Part shown: one piece after another, positions 46,616-62,699 of the stretch
Position numbering within the stretch: position 1 is the first letter of the stretch
Layout: each line of letters opens with the position of its first letter
Assembly: GCA_020284085.1 (NCBI GenBank)
Contig: JACEVL010000018.1
Location: forward strand, 2,220,001 to 2,284,000
Reading direction: 5' to 3'
DNA length: 64,000 nucleotides
DNA from: Aporrectodea caliginosa
Lineage: Eukaryota > Annelida > Clitellata > Crassiclitellata > Lumbricidae
The notes under the pieces: generated by a model
What the model was told of the DNA's origin: nothing
Databases searched by the model: none
Seen by the model: the letters and a program-made list of their open reading frames with translations, nothing else
Made by a program: the position numbers and the translations under genes

Positions 46616-47450
46616 CTAATCAGAGGCGTTCCCAGCGCGCAATCCTCGTGTGAACCGAAAAGTGGTCATCAAGTTAAACGAAGGAAACCGCTCAGCACCT
46701 ACGGCAGTCAAGTTAAGGAGTTGCTGGCGAGTGCCAAAACAGATTAACTGAGTCTTATAATAAGAATGCAAAGAGACTATTAGAAGGCATCCAAGGTGGT
46801 TGTCGGAGGAAAGAAACTCAGCAGATTGATCAAGAATAAATTGTTGGACAGGAGAACCACGAACAAAAGACTTGACGTCATCGCCATATAATTGACCAGA
46901 TACAATGTGTTTACTGTTTAGTAAAGAGAAGAGCCGTGAACAGAATATAAAGAACTGGACAAAAACAGATGCTTGAGGGATCCCAAAGTTTACAGCACCC
47001 AAGCAGGGCAAGAGTCCCCGAGGATAACCATTTTGGAACGACCTGCGAGATATGATCGGAACCACAGAACGGAAGACCCACTAATGCCAACAGAGATTTC
47101 AAGAGGGCGTAGAAGAACATCGTGAACTACCCTGTAAAATACAGAAGAGGCATCAAAAAGCGCCAACGGAGTGACACGAGATTTGTCTAGAGCAGAGTAC
47201 TGTAAATGTCTGATAGAAGAGAAAATAGCGTATAGTTTTAATAGCGTGATTAACTCTAAAGTTAGACTGCTTGAGGGGAGAAGACCGAGTTGCTCAAGGT
47301 TAGGGAGTAGCTGCAAAGAGACCAGACTGTTGTGGTCCTTTCTTGTAAAGCGGCCTTGATGAGTTCGCACGCAAACAATCGGTACCTGATAAGGTATTAG
47401 ACAAAATGGGGAACCCTATCAATCGCGGAGGTAAATTTGCAAACAAATTA
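46616..47450 (-). pseudogene. L2/CR1-type LINE reverse transcriptase
   Basis: From 47370 downward the minus strand reads HQGRFTRKDHNSLVSLQLLP and LTLELITLLKLYAIFSS, then HDVLLRPLEISVGISGSSVL, WFRSYLAGRSKMVILGDS. After a frameshift it reads GIPQASVFVQFFIFC, LLNSKHIVSGQLYGDDVKSF (catalytic DD) and QLICFGTRQQLLNL. This is the RT palm order of L2/CR1. A frameshift near 47000 and degraded motifs make it inactive. Its right part is included in the large duplication. Confidence 0.82.
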
Positions 47451-48812
47451 TTAATGGTCCATAAGGACCATAACAATTGCGTATATTTTGTACCATAAAA
47501 ACTAATATGAATGAATGAATTAATTCATTGAAGTAAAGTGTATCCAATCGTTACATTAAAATGTAAAATACTAGCAATAAAAATGTAAAATTTAAATTTC
47601 AGTTAGACGTTTTATAATAATGATACCGTGGAGCCCGAGAGCGGTGGTGTGGCACTTGGGGAGGGCGACGAGGGTGGCGTAGTGTCGGCAGCGCGTTGAT
47701 GTAAACATCTAAGTCCGTCGGCGAACGGAAGAAGACTGTATGTGTCGATGAATAGCAATTTTGGCACAATCAATACAAAATCCCATTCTTTCCCACTTAG
47801 CCTACTTTCAGTATATTAGCCCCTCTCCCCCATTTGACAGGAAACACTTTGCTTCTCTTTCCCATATGCATTGCTGAGCACTTTTCCAAATTGAAATACA
47901 TCTGCTAGTCTTTGGATCTTCTGAACATTCTTCTTAGATCTTGCTGCGTTATCTACGCTTTGTCATCATCGCTCTCTGCAGAAAGCAGTATTAACTGCAA
48001 ATTTATAAATTTGCGATAAAATTTCATCATCTATGTCCTTAATGAAAAACAATTATGAACAGCATGTTGTTACATTTACGATTCTTGTGGCACTCAAGGT
48101 AACACTGTCGTTCAGCAATGACATTGATTGTCCATGCCCACTTTTGTCTTCTACCTGATACCCAGCGTTGAGTTGAGTCCGTTTTAGAACATCATCTCTA
48201 ATTTTGCATGCTTACAACATTTTGCCAGCCTTTCAGAGAATTAGTCAAGCTTAGCCAGGAGCTGCCATATGTTTCAACAGAGTTCTAACACTTCAAAAAC
48301 CTATGCCATTGTGGGTTATAATTATTATTTTATGTTAATATGTATATTTGTAGAGACAGAGTTTGAATGAGGAACCGAGGACCGAGATGATGACCCTGAG
48401 CTCTTGGGGTTGTGAACCTCAATGTTCAAAACTTGATACTGTAACACTATTGTTTGGTATTGGTATTGCTTCGCATTTATCGGTCTTCCAGTATGTACTG
48501 CACTACTTTAAATTTTGGTATCATTATGTCTATACGTGATATTCGCTCATCGTGTAATTCCAATGTGTTATCGCCACGCTGTCTACTCCGGTTTACTCTC
48601 TGGATCCTGAACGAGGCAACCTTCATAAACATACGATGGCTAAAATGCTGCCTTTCAAATTTAAACTTTGAAATTCGCTGTGTGGTCTTTGCATTTACCC
48701 CGATTTTACACAGAATAGTTAGTAAAACAAGACTGACTGCTTTTAATACACTGGTTTTAGTCTGCTTTTAGACGGTTTGTTATTTTTATTAATCGATATA
48801 TATATATAGTAC

Positions 48813-48852
<40 letters not shown>

Positions 48853-51302
48853 TATATATATATATAATTAATTATGCACATGAATACATGCCTGTATATA
48901 TACATGTACATACTTATCTATGCACATCAGTGGACTTTACGTGAAAAGGGTCAAGGATGTCGCTATGGAGTTATTGGTATTTTTTAAATCTTCAGAATGA
49001 GAGTAAAATAAATAGTTAATCTGCCTACTATCCAGCACATGTCTGGTTATTAAAGATTATGGAGACTGGTAAACACAACAACCCCAAAAATGCTCATTTT
49101 GAGTAATATGCGATTAAAGAATAACGTAACATGAAGTCGTAGGTTTAGCAACTGCTACTGTATTGCAATGGAGTGTTATAAATCATTAGAAGCCATTTCC
49201 TTTCAGCTTTACTAATATAATATTACTGCCACTGAATTATTAGGCCTATGACAAAATAATTATGCAGTTTAGTCGCGATCTGGCGCCTTTATGAAGTCGC
49301 AAGGAAACACAACATCTTGTCATAAAATACTTTTATTAAAATTAAATTGAACTTATGCGTTGATAGGCAAATGTAATTAGAAAAAAAACCGTGAAATCAC
49401 AAATTCTAACAAAAGCCACTTCAGGCACTCTTCTCTGAAACTAGAATCGACAATATTTGTCCTTTTCACGTAAACGTCCACTGATTTGATTTTATTTGTA
49501 TGCCTACATGTACATGCAAGTGTTTGAAATGAACCAGCAGCACTGCTTGCAATGTAACTTTCTGAAGAATTGTGCCTTCAATGTTTATTGTATAACTGCT
49601 AGACTGACATTATGACTATGATTTCTTGTTGTTTAATATTTTTTGGGAATGCAGGTTTTGAAAAGTGTGTTGGCATTGATTGTTTCCGGTCTTGCTAGTT
49701 TCTGGATGTAGTTATTTCTGGCTTTGGTTGTTTCTGCCAAAAAGTAGGAACGTCCATGCGAGGCAGCCAAACGAATATTTAATTTTGATCACGTGAATGT
49801 AAGATTCCGTATAACCGTGATCGCGTAAGTCTTGAACAAACAGAGTCAAACAGTTCTTACGTGGGTTTAAGCTTGGAGTCACTGACTAATGACTATCTGA
49901 AGATAAGAACCAGGACGAGGCCTTCATGCAGGCCAAGCCATATTTTTTTGGCATGAAAGAGTGGTCAGCGAATCCTGAGCAACAGATTATGTGAAGTAGT
50001 TTGAAGGTACTCAACGAGCATCTTAAGTACATCTAATTCTATCGTATCTAGGGATAGTTCACCCAATGCATGCTCTAAGGATGGCATCGAAGGCTTCCGA
50101 GGCAGGTAGAAGAATCCCAGAAGTGTGGCAGTTTCAGGTCTTGTGTGCAAGGGTCTTAGCCAGGGTGAGGTCATGCGATATCACCTGGCACGTAGAGCCA
50201 TCTTGGTGTAAACTAAGCTCTCTGCATTATTGCTCCATTAATGCTTTATCTCCGCTAAGGGAAGGTCATTCAATCCGCTAAGGGAAGATCACAATTACTT
50301 CAAGTAGCAGCAATGGGCTCAGAAGATATCCTTGCTGACTGCTGAGGCTACCCGAGACTGGAGACTAAAATTACCGTGTTTCAAATTCGATATCTCGGAA
50401 TAAACTAGATGGCAAAAACAAACATGCTAGTTCGTGCAAGATTGCATAGGTTGGAGAAAGCATAGATCTCTTTGAAAGCGATTAATAAAAGGCATTGAAA
50501 AAGACAAATTTTATCAGGATTGATCCCCATTTCATGTCATAAAGGAAACGCTTGGCTGCGTGAGCTGCCGCATCACAACCGTCGGGCAAGCCTAAACGCA
50601 CCTGCCTAGGCGATAGGCCTAGGCGGAGACTTGATCCTGGGTTTGGGGGGGCAGATGAAGCAGCGTCCGAATTTTTTTAATTTCCACACTGTAATGGTAG
50701 CATTTTAAGCTGTCATCTCAGCAAAATTGCTCTATTATTTCAGTGCTGATAGGAACCAGCTGTAACTCGTAGCAAAGATGTAATTTGAGTCGTGTTTGAG
50801 TTTGACTGCAGACAATAATAGCAAACCAGACATTTATTGCAATGAATATAAAAATGAGAAAATACGTTCAATTTCCAAGAACGCCATAAGCCTCGAGGTA
50901 AACAGATTGCTGACCAGGACACAATTAGCAGAAATAGTTTACAAAAATGGCACACAAAAAATCAAGAAGGATTCAACCACTGAATCGGGTAATTTTAGTA
51001 AAAAATGTAGTTCTACTGAAATTTAATGTTCAAGGAACAAAACATTTTGAAATTTGATATTTTGAAATTTGAAAGATAACACTCGAGAGTAGCCATTTAG
51101 TTGTACTAATATAATATTTTTACAAAAATCTGATAATATCATATATAATTATTGGCTTGATCTTTTTGTTCCTAGGACTAGGACTGCCATATTGGGGTGG
51201 ATTTTTACTTTGAACTTAAATAACTTTATCAGACAACATGACATTGTAATGATTTTGGTGTCAGAATATGTCAGAGGTCTTAACTTGTAAACACATGGAA
51301 CG
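47164..51302. repeat. large duplication, copy 2
   Basis: Direct copy of 4358-9653 lacking copy 1's 1.5-kb repeat/MITE block. Informative indels include an extra gccta at 47806 and absent ggccta at the place of 4946. An expanded TA tract (48795-48868) replaces a short one. Confidence 0.88.
48795..48868. repeat. (TA)n microsatellite
   Basis: Imperfect TA run of about 70 bp; copy 1 has only about 10 bp here (5955). Confidence 0.9.
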
Positions 51303-52039
51303 TCAAATTATAACTCCATACAATTGCTTCGCAATCTTTATCCAAACACCGCTGATGTAGAAAAGTACCCTACTTTGTCCTACGAAGGTTAACATAAAAA
51401 TCTGCAGCAGAAGCGAAGAACAAATCTATAAATAGATTATTACCTCACTAGTTAGACAGGTTTGGAGTTTATACTCTAGTCATGGAAAACGACCTGGACT
51501 AGGTAAAGAAGAAATTGTTGAAACATGCGAACATAGGCTATTTAATAATGATAATGAACATTATTCTGATTACAGAGGACGACAAATAAACTTCTAATAG
51601 GCCAAAATGACAACTAAATGATATTCAACCAGTCACGGCGCTTCCGAAGCCTTCAAACTTCAATAGTTCAAATTTCTGATATTCGCCAAAGAATCTGCCT
51701 TAAGCACTTCCCCTGGGAGACCAAGGCAACGTGACTGGTCCATAGCGCGAAACCCAGGTTGGCTAAAATGGAAAAAAATATTATTGTCAACCTTTGTACA
51801 GACAAATGGAGACGACTCTGTTTTCCAACCATGCAGTGACTTTGATTATAACAGACAGCTTCATGAATATATGAAAATGTGCAGCGTTTGTACAATGCCA
51901 AAGCCGCCCTCTTTGGGACCCTAATGAATGAATGAATGAGTAATATGGTACGCCTTGTGTGAACTGAACTCTATAGCTCTATTATAAATACAATACGTAA
52001 ACTTAGCGCCAGTACCTCCAACACGTTCAATATTAATTA
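51303..52039. other. no gene recognised
   Basis: Unassigned DNA. 51380-51430 (aaaatctgcagcagaagcg) recurs at 60905-60930, and a short (gaatgaat)n is at 51925-51940. Confidence 0.4.
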
Positions 52040-52310
52040 GCAAATTCTGCATTTGGACAAAATTATCCGTCAAAATGGCGCAGAGGTGACGTGGCAGGTG
52101 ACAGACACGCACATGCTCTCAATCGGCGAAATACGAGTCACAAAGAGCGCTTCTGAACGGTTCACCCTACGAGAGGCGCTTTACAAATATTTACATACGA
52201 TACGATACGAAATAGACCGAAGCTTTGTAGGTCTTGTCACTGCACAGAGCTATATACGCCTTGGGACATTGAAGGAGGCGCGTGATATTTTGTAGAACAA
52301 ATCTATATTA
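52040..52310. repeat. Ly6-locus repeat, copy 1
   Basis: Matches 53023-53262 directly: caaattctgcatttgg, gcagaggtgacgtggcag, cacatgctctcaatc and tatacgccttgggacattga, then aggaggcgcgtgatattt. A third diverged trace is at 61075-61150 (ataggtgacatgaacaagct, tctcagtcctaagaggt). Confidence 0.8.
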
Positions 52311-52380
52311 AAACGAAGAAGTTGGTAAAACCCAGGCAAAGCATGGTCTCATGGATACTGTAGCCGACACGATCAATGAC

Positions 52381-52800
52381 TCATATTCTTACAAAGAAAT
52401 CTATGAAAGAATTTACTAAGCTTCGTGCAACTTTTCTTCTTAGTTCGTACCATTCATATTGTTGACATGCTAGGATTCTGTATGGCGATGACAGGTGGTA
52501 GCCGCCCTCACAGCACACGATGATATTGTCTCCAAAGTCACTGCATGGTAGACGGTGAAACCCAGTGTACGCAGAACAGGCTTTCTTCGCCTGTTGGTAG
52601 GCTATATACAAAGGTGTATTGAAGCCTACATGTACAACTAACAGTCGAGGCTTTCCAATTACGCACGTAGGACTCCTACTATGTCGTCCTTCGTCGAGAC
52701 AGAAATACCCGGCTGTTACAAGACGTCCTACACGCTCCATAAATGAGACTCGATTGCTCATCAGGAGGGTGGGTCTACCTGATGCAATCATAGAGGTCAA
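52381..52800 (-). CDS. hypothetical 139-codon ORF, Cys-containing
   Basis: The longest plain ORF outside repeats, on the minus strand. It reads GRPTLLMSNRVSFMERVGRL, GYFCLDEGRHSRSPTCVIGK, then CSAYTGFHRLPCSDFGDNII, VCCEGGYHLSSPYRILACQQ. No signal peptide or known domain is recognised. Parts recur elsewhere: the GDNIIVCCEG region at 11235-11290 and the N-terminal region at 60830-60880, with changes. It may be repeat sequence that happens to be open, or an exon of an unknown Cys-rich protein. Confidence 0.25.
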   Translation of the reverse strand: MTSMIASGRPTLLMSNRVSFMERVGRLVTAGYFCLDEGRHSRSPTCVIGKPRLLVVHVGFNTPLYIAYQQAKKACSAYTGFHRLPCSDFGDNIIVCCEGGYHLSSPYRILACQQYEWYELRRKVARSLVNSFIDFFVRI

Positions 52801-52914
52801 GGCGACTTCAGAACAATGTAAACCTTCTTAACCTTCGTAGGCTGAAGCTACGTCTCTAGAAACGGAGGACGGACGGGGTAGTTTTCTACCCAAAAGTAAT
52901 ATGTAATATCTAAC

Positions 52915-53030
52915 GTAAGCTACAATAACGAATGTAGTGTCGATTGTAATATTTTCAAGGTCAAGGAATCGAACTATCGCAGTGGCAATAACACAGGAAT
53001 AGTACTATCCAAGATGGCGACCAATTACAA
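52915..53030. repeat. single 154-bp-type unit
   Basis: gtaagctacaataacgaatg, tcaaggtcaaggaatcgaac and ccaagatggcgaccaatta follow the order of the units in the 12640-13060 array. Confidence 0.8.
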
Positions 53031-53261
53031 ATTCTGCATTTAGGCGAACTACTTCGTCGAAATCACGCAGAGGTGACGTGGCAGTTGACACGCACGTCGC
53101 ACATGCTCTCAATCCTATGAGGTTCTAAATCGACAAGATATGGGTCACAAAGACATGCAATGGACCGTGGCTTCGTAGGTCTTGTCATCGTGCACTGCAA
53201 AAAGCTATATACGCCTTGGGACATTGAAGGAGGCGCGTGATATTTCGTAGAACTAAGCTAT
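53023..53261. repeat. Ly6-locus repeat, copy 2
   Basis: Diverged direct copy of 52040-52310; its far end (gaactaagctatattaaaaac) supplies the target of the fold-back at 53271. Confidence 0.8.
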
Positions 53262-53535
53262 ATTAAAAACGGTTCTAGGACTGTTCATCAAAGGACCATT
53301 CATCAAGGGACTATTCGTCACGGACTATTCATCAAGGGACTGTTCATCAAAGTCCTTTTCATCAAGGGAGCTGAGTTAAAAATCTTGTAAATATTTTAAA
53401 TCTTTTAAATCTTGTACTGTTCATCATGAGAATATTTATCGTTCCTTATTATATACGCATTATAACATATTGCTTCACCGTTTCATATAAGTTTCTTTAT
53501 ATGACATTTTAATACCAATGTCCATGATAACAGTC

Positions 53536-54045
53536 ATCAATCCAGCTTCTATTTACGCAATCATTATTTTCACCAAGGCAACTTCTAGTTTCATTGGAGA
53601 CTATAATTTTCATCAATCCAACTTTTACTTTAAAAAAGTTTTTTCCTCATTCCAGCTTCTATTTAAGCAATAATTATTTTCACCAATCCATCTTCTATTT
53701 AAGCAATAATTATTTTCACCAATCCAGCTTCTGTTTAAGCAAGCATTCTTTTCATCATTCCAATTTCTATTTGAACAATAATTCTTGTAGTCAATCCAGC
53801 TTCGATTTAAGCAATAATTATTTTCACCAATCCAGCTTCTGTTTAAGCAAGAATTCTTTTCATCATTCCAATTTCTATTTGAACAATAATTCTTTTAATC
53901 AATCCAGCTTCGATTTAAGCAAAATTATTTTCGTCATTCCAAATTCTGTACAGGCAATAATTATTTCTATCAATCCAGCTTCTATTTAAGAAAAATTCCT
54001 TTTATCAATCGAGCGTCCACTTAAGCAAGAATTATTTTCACCAAT
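53536..54045. repeat. ~37-bp minisatellite, reversed orientation
   Basis: About 13 units of catcaatccagcttctattt, then aagcaataattattttca, are the reverse of those at 29925 and 42555. The + strand is open for 131 codons only because of unit structure (Phe/Asn/Ser-rich), not because it is a gene. Confidence 0.9.
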
Positions 54046-54046
54046 C

Positions 54047-54290
54047 CAATAATTGTAATTGTAATTGTAATCGAACATTTAATATAGCGCCGCTCAAAAA
54101 TCAGCAGCGCTCTCGACCTGCGTCAGTGCCTGCATCAGGAAACAAAAAGTCTTAAGACGTCTACGAAACTGGGAAGGAGAGAGGACTAGTAACTCAAAGC
54201 GAAGAGACTGGGGAAGAGAGTTCCAAGCTGATGGGCCAACACGGGCAAAGCACCTCGAGTGGGCCGTAGCAGAGCGCAATAACTCTCTTG
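54047..54290 (-). pseudogene. L2-type LINE 3' end
   Basis: The minus strand reads ATAHSRCFARVGPSAWNSLP, QSLRFELL, SPSQFRRRLKTFCF, the typical ORF2 C-terminus. It runs to a gagcggcgctatattaaatg UTR and an (attaca)n-type tail at 54047-54075. It sits between the minisatellite and the right arm of the fold-back. Confidence 0.75.
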
Positions 54291-54449
54291 AGTCTTGATG
54301 AACAGTCCCTTGATGAAAAGGACTTTGATGAACAGTCCCTTGATGAATCGTTCATGATGAATAGTTCCTCGATGTATCGTCCCTTGATGAACAGTCCGCA
54401 TACCATTAAAAACATGCATAACATTCACATCGGTCACGTTGTCATAAGT

Positions 54450-55640
54450 TTTCTAACGAATATAAAGATGAAAATGTTGTATTTCTGTTTTGGTTACGGG
54501 TGAAAGATTTTGGTAGGTCTACGCGTTCTATCTCTTGTAACTCACAAAGAAGTTGGTAAAACCCAGGCGTCTATAGATGTCGACTAAATGTTACACCGCT
54601 TCAATGATCTCCTATGTTAACACAGACCAAGCCTTAAACGAAGTTTAATACCAATAATTGTCTGTAACGAATGAATGATTTTGCATAGTAGAGGTCTATG
54701 TGTGCTACCTGCTGTAACTTCCTCTTTGCAAAGCATGGGTTTATAGACACCGTAGTCGACACGATCAATCACTCATATTATTACATACATCAATACAAAG
54801 AAATTTGAAAGAATTTACCAATCTGCGTGCAGCTCTACTTCTTAGATCGTGGCATTCAAATATTTGATATGCTAATATTCTGCTTTGGTTACGGATGAAG
54901 GGATCTGGTATGCCTCCTACCTGTTCTAAAATCTAAATGACACCACTAGAAATCAGTTGGTAATCCCAGGCTTGCTTAGATAGTGTCGAATTGTTGCGAT
55001 ACCTCATTTGCATAGCCCACACGATTTTGCACAAACGAAGCTATAAAGAGGTTGATAATTTTCGGTAGGCCATACGTCTTAGTTTGGACTGCTCAAGATC
55101 ATCAGAGCTACTCAACAGAAGGTTGACAATTCCTCCAAGGTTAGAATCTTTCATCAGTTATTATTACAAAGCTGTGTAAAAATTCAACTAGCTCGCTTGC
55201 CTTCATTTTGTAAGAATGTAAGTCATGCATTTCTACAAATGTTAATATGCAAAGGTAATAATATCTTGAAACAGGTGCAATACGCAGTGCAGTCCGTTAT
55301 AGTAGATGTTGTACATGTAGGATTGTAGGCCTATATTCGGAAACTTCGGGAACTTGCCTATGCTGAGTGAACTCCTTACATAACGACTCTGGACAAGTGG
55401 CTTTGTTATACGGTATCTACAGCAGCATCAAAACCGAACTAAGCTTTGAAGTAAACGACAAGTTCAACGATGCAGTGATCCAGTTTTCAGGATTGTGGGA
55501 TTTGTCCATTTATGGCTTTAGTACAGGAAATGAGGACGATATATTATGAACAAGGCAGCTTTTAGTTACTTAATTTGAAACATGACATAATGTTAGATAT
55601 TGCGTATTTATGATCACAGTTTCTTGTATTATGGATCTTT
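54450..55640. other. diverged Ly6-locus repeats, no certain exon
   Basis: 54460-54560 and 54885-54970 resemble each other (ctgttttggttacgg, aagttggtaaaacccagg / cagttggtaatcccagg). 54725-54890 resembles 52340-52480 (gtagccgacacgatcaat, then actcatatt, tacaaagaaa). These indicate ancient tandem duplication. The sequence next to 55640 is presumably upstream of the Ly6 gene; no clear promoter is seen. Confidence 0.5.
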
Positions 55641-55649
55641 GCATTGAAG

Positions 55650-55657
<8 letters not shown>
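55631..55657 (+). promoter_or_regulatory. possible short uORF overlapping the Ly6 start
   Basis: ATG at 55631 opens eight codons (MDLCIEDD) and stops at TAA 55655-55657, overlapping the main ATG at 55650 in another frame. If the transcript includes it, it could reduce initiation at the main start. Confidence 0.35.
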
Positions 55658-60320
<4,663 letters not shown>

Positions 60321-60329
60321 TTCTAGTGA

Positions 60330-61520
60330 AACTGTTGATAGCAGTGAAGCCTTATAATTGGCTGTCCATATCTTGTAGAAATGCGTAGCGAAAATTTCAC
60401 TTTTAACTGAAATTATTGTCGCTTTCAGAACTTTGTAAGCGTTTAGGATAACCTTAACTGCGCTTATCTTTGTCATGCACATTGAATACATACATAATAT
60501 GTATATATACACTCTCTGATTGTTCAATTGCTTTAATGTTTTAATCTAATTAAGTGACTTTTATAACGCCGTTTGAATGCCGATGGTTGTTCTTCCAATT
60601 AGTTCATTATGGTTACTTGCATTATTGCTTTGAAATAATCGCCTTTAATGAATGTTTATTCGAGGTAGATTTGCAAGATATTGCCATGATAGACAAAATA
60701 TGACATTTTAGGTAATTTGGCTACATTAAAAGACAGCTTGATGTCTTTCTCAAACAGTGCATTAAATAATTAAATAACCCGGCTGTAGACGTCATACACG
60801 GTCCGTATAATTATACCAGACTCAATTGCACATCAGGAGGGTGGGTCTACCTGATGCAGTCATAAAGGCCAAGGCAGCTTGAGAACAAAGTATGCCTTCT
60901 TAACTGAAACAAATCCGCAGCAGAAGCGACTCAACCTTTCAACTCGCTAGGTGGCGATGGTAAAACAAAGTTACTGATCTGCAGTCGGACGTGATGGACG
61001 CCGAGTCGTCTGTTAGACAGTAAAATTAGACGCCTGTAATAACTTGTGATATCATGACTTGTAGGCTAATTATACAGCGAAATGATGCATAGGTGACATG
61101 AACAAGCTCTCAGTCCTAAGAGGTTATAACTTGGCGTGAGATGAGTCTTTGAGAGTGTGCTTATACTTTGCTGGTCTTGTTGAGAAAACGCTGTCACCTG
61201 GAGCAACTTTCTAGTAAATAAACCGACCATTTTTATGCGTAGCGTTCTCATTGCTGATGTTGTTATACCTTTGCTAAAGAATACGAAGGGATAAGTGTTG
61301 AAATTCTGATTTGGTTACTGATGAATGATTTTAGTATGCATTCAGCCTGCTGTAGCTTAATTACATCCATACAGGCAGTTTGTAATTCTCATGATTTTAT
61401 AGACATTTTAGTATACAGGCTTTAATGACTCACGTGATCCCATAAATTAATTAAACCCAAGGTACGCACTAAAACCGAGGTTGCTTCACTTTTAATTTTT
61501 TATCAGTCAATCAATATATT
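60330..61520. other. diverged Ly6-locus repeats, no exon
   Basis: 60830-60900 resembles 52740-52830 (catcaggagggtgggtctac). 61070-61150 resembles 52075-52150, and 61305-61345 resembles 54885-54920 (ttggttactgatgaatgattt). No open exon is recognised. Confidence 0.5.
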
Positions 61521-61524
61521 TATT

Positions 61525-61915
61525 CACTCAATCAAACATTTATTTCAATCATTTATTTCTGTAACCATCAGAAGAGAAAATGAACAATGAAACAATAAGG
61601 CAACGATTTGACATATATACTGGCTACACGGAGACCCAGAAGGGATCATGTATCCTGCTAAATAGGGGCACCTATAGATGTAAAAATACAGATAGGAAAA
61701 GATAGACAGCCAATCAATACTTAGATTAAACAAACTAAAAAACATAAGACAGTCCATTAAGATAATATATTTATTGACCGCCATGATAATAATACAAGCA
61801 CATAGCTCAAGCAATCGTATGCAGGGTGTATATAAATGGGTAAACCCAAAGGAACATAATATTATGGTTCCGCTAACAGGTTGCCCTCTATACATCAGTC
61901 ATTGATCAGTTAGTA
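61525..61915. repeat. dispersed repeat, copy B (uninterrupted)
   Basis: Matches 586-941 plus 3873-3945 and shows the empty hAT target site at about 61849-61856 (aaaggaac). Confidence 0.85.
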
Positions 61916-62245
61916 CATACATATATATATTGATGGGCTGATTGAGTCATAACTACTCGACAGAAGTTTGGCTAGATAAGGTTAAGGTTAAAGATAAGGT
62001 TAGATAATTTCCGCAGTTGTTCTACGTAGAAACTCATTAACCTCAATTGTTTTCAGCTTATAATGTCATGCTTTCCTAATATTTTAGACTCATGAAGTAA
62101 TGATAACTAATCTTGAAACAGGTGCGTTGGTGTATTAGATTATCGTTCTCCGTGTGTAAACGAATTGAATTTAAGAGAAAAATTAGGGAAATGACGACCT
62201 TTGCTCAATAACAGACGTAAAATAAAGAGTAATTATAAGCATGTC

Positions 62246-62400
62246 AATAATATATTCTTGACCTACGGTAGTAGCCTAGCTGCTGTTTTACTTACACCGG
62301 TGTCATTGAAGATGGAACGACGATAACCACCACCAGTTGTTACTGCTAAAACGACAACTGTACGGTAGCGGCATTTCAGGTGCGGCTGTCTATAGAGTAT
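62246..62400 (+). pseudogene. Ly6 C-terminal exon remnant
   Basis: Translates as IFLTYGSS then, after a frameshift, SCCFTYTGVIEDGTTI and SCYC-stop-NDNCTVA. This corresponds to FFTYGSGCCFTYSSNVIGYD and TTCYCQKDNCNG in the intact gene. A 5-bp insertion that creates TAGCCTA at 62272 causes the frameshift, and the codon after CYC is a stop. The first exon of this copy was not found. Confidence 0.8.
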
Positions 62401-62449
62401 GGTAGCCATTGGGGTTTTCCGCCATAATATTATTATTAATTAACTAATT

Positions 62450-62690
62450 AAATTAGTAGCGCACGTACACAGTAGCACCGAAATGTGAATTTGAGGCGCG
62501 GATAGTTGGCCGCCAAGAGAAGATGTGCTTAATTAAAAGCGAAGGCGAAATAGTGAGTTTTGAGCCGCTTCTTAAAAGAGGGAAGTGAATTTGAGCAACG
62601 AAGAGAGAGTGCCAGTCGATTCCATTCCACGGGGACAGATGCATGATATGCAGGCGAGCCAATAACTGTTCTACATTGTGACTCAGCCAA
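62450..62690 (-). repeat. LINE 3'-region-like sequence
   Basis: The minus strand is partly open (SPWNGIDWHSLFVAQIHFPL) with a start agtagcgcacgtacacagtag and an aattaactaatt border, which resembles LINE 3' regions in style only. Weak call. Confidence 0.3.
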
Positions 62691-62699
62691 AAGGTGCAA

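Larger units (their letters stand above)
53262..54413. mobile_element. fold-back element with 9-bp target duplication
   Basis: The body at 53271-54404 starts GGTTCTAGGACTGTTCATCA. Its right end, complemented, starts GGTATGCGGACTGTTCATCA. Direct repeats ATTAAAAAC flank it at 53262-53270 and 54405-54413. Each arm consists of ~15-bp units (ttcatcaagggactg and its reverse). The core is a reversed gaagctggattgatg minisatellite (53536-54045) plus a LINE fragment (54047-54290). A 9-bp duplication is usual for Mutator-like/fold-back elements. Confidence 0.88.

Noticed and set aside
53594..53989. 131-codon Phe/Asn/Ser-rich ORF
   Set aside because: Lies wholly in the ~37-bp minisatellite of the fold-back element.
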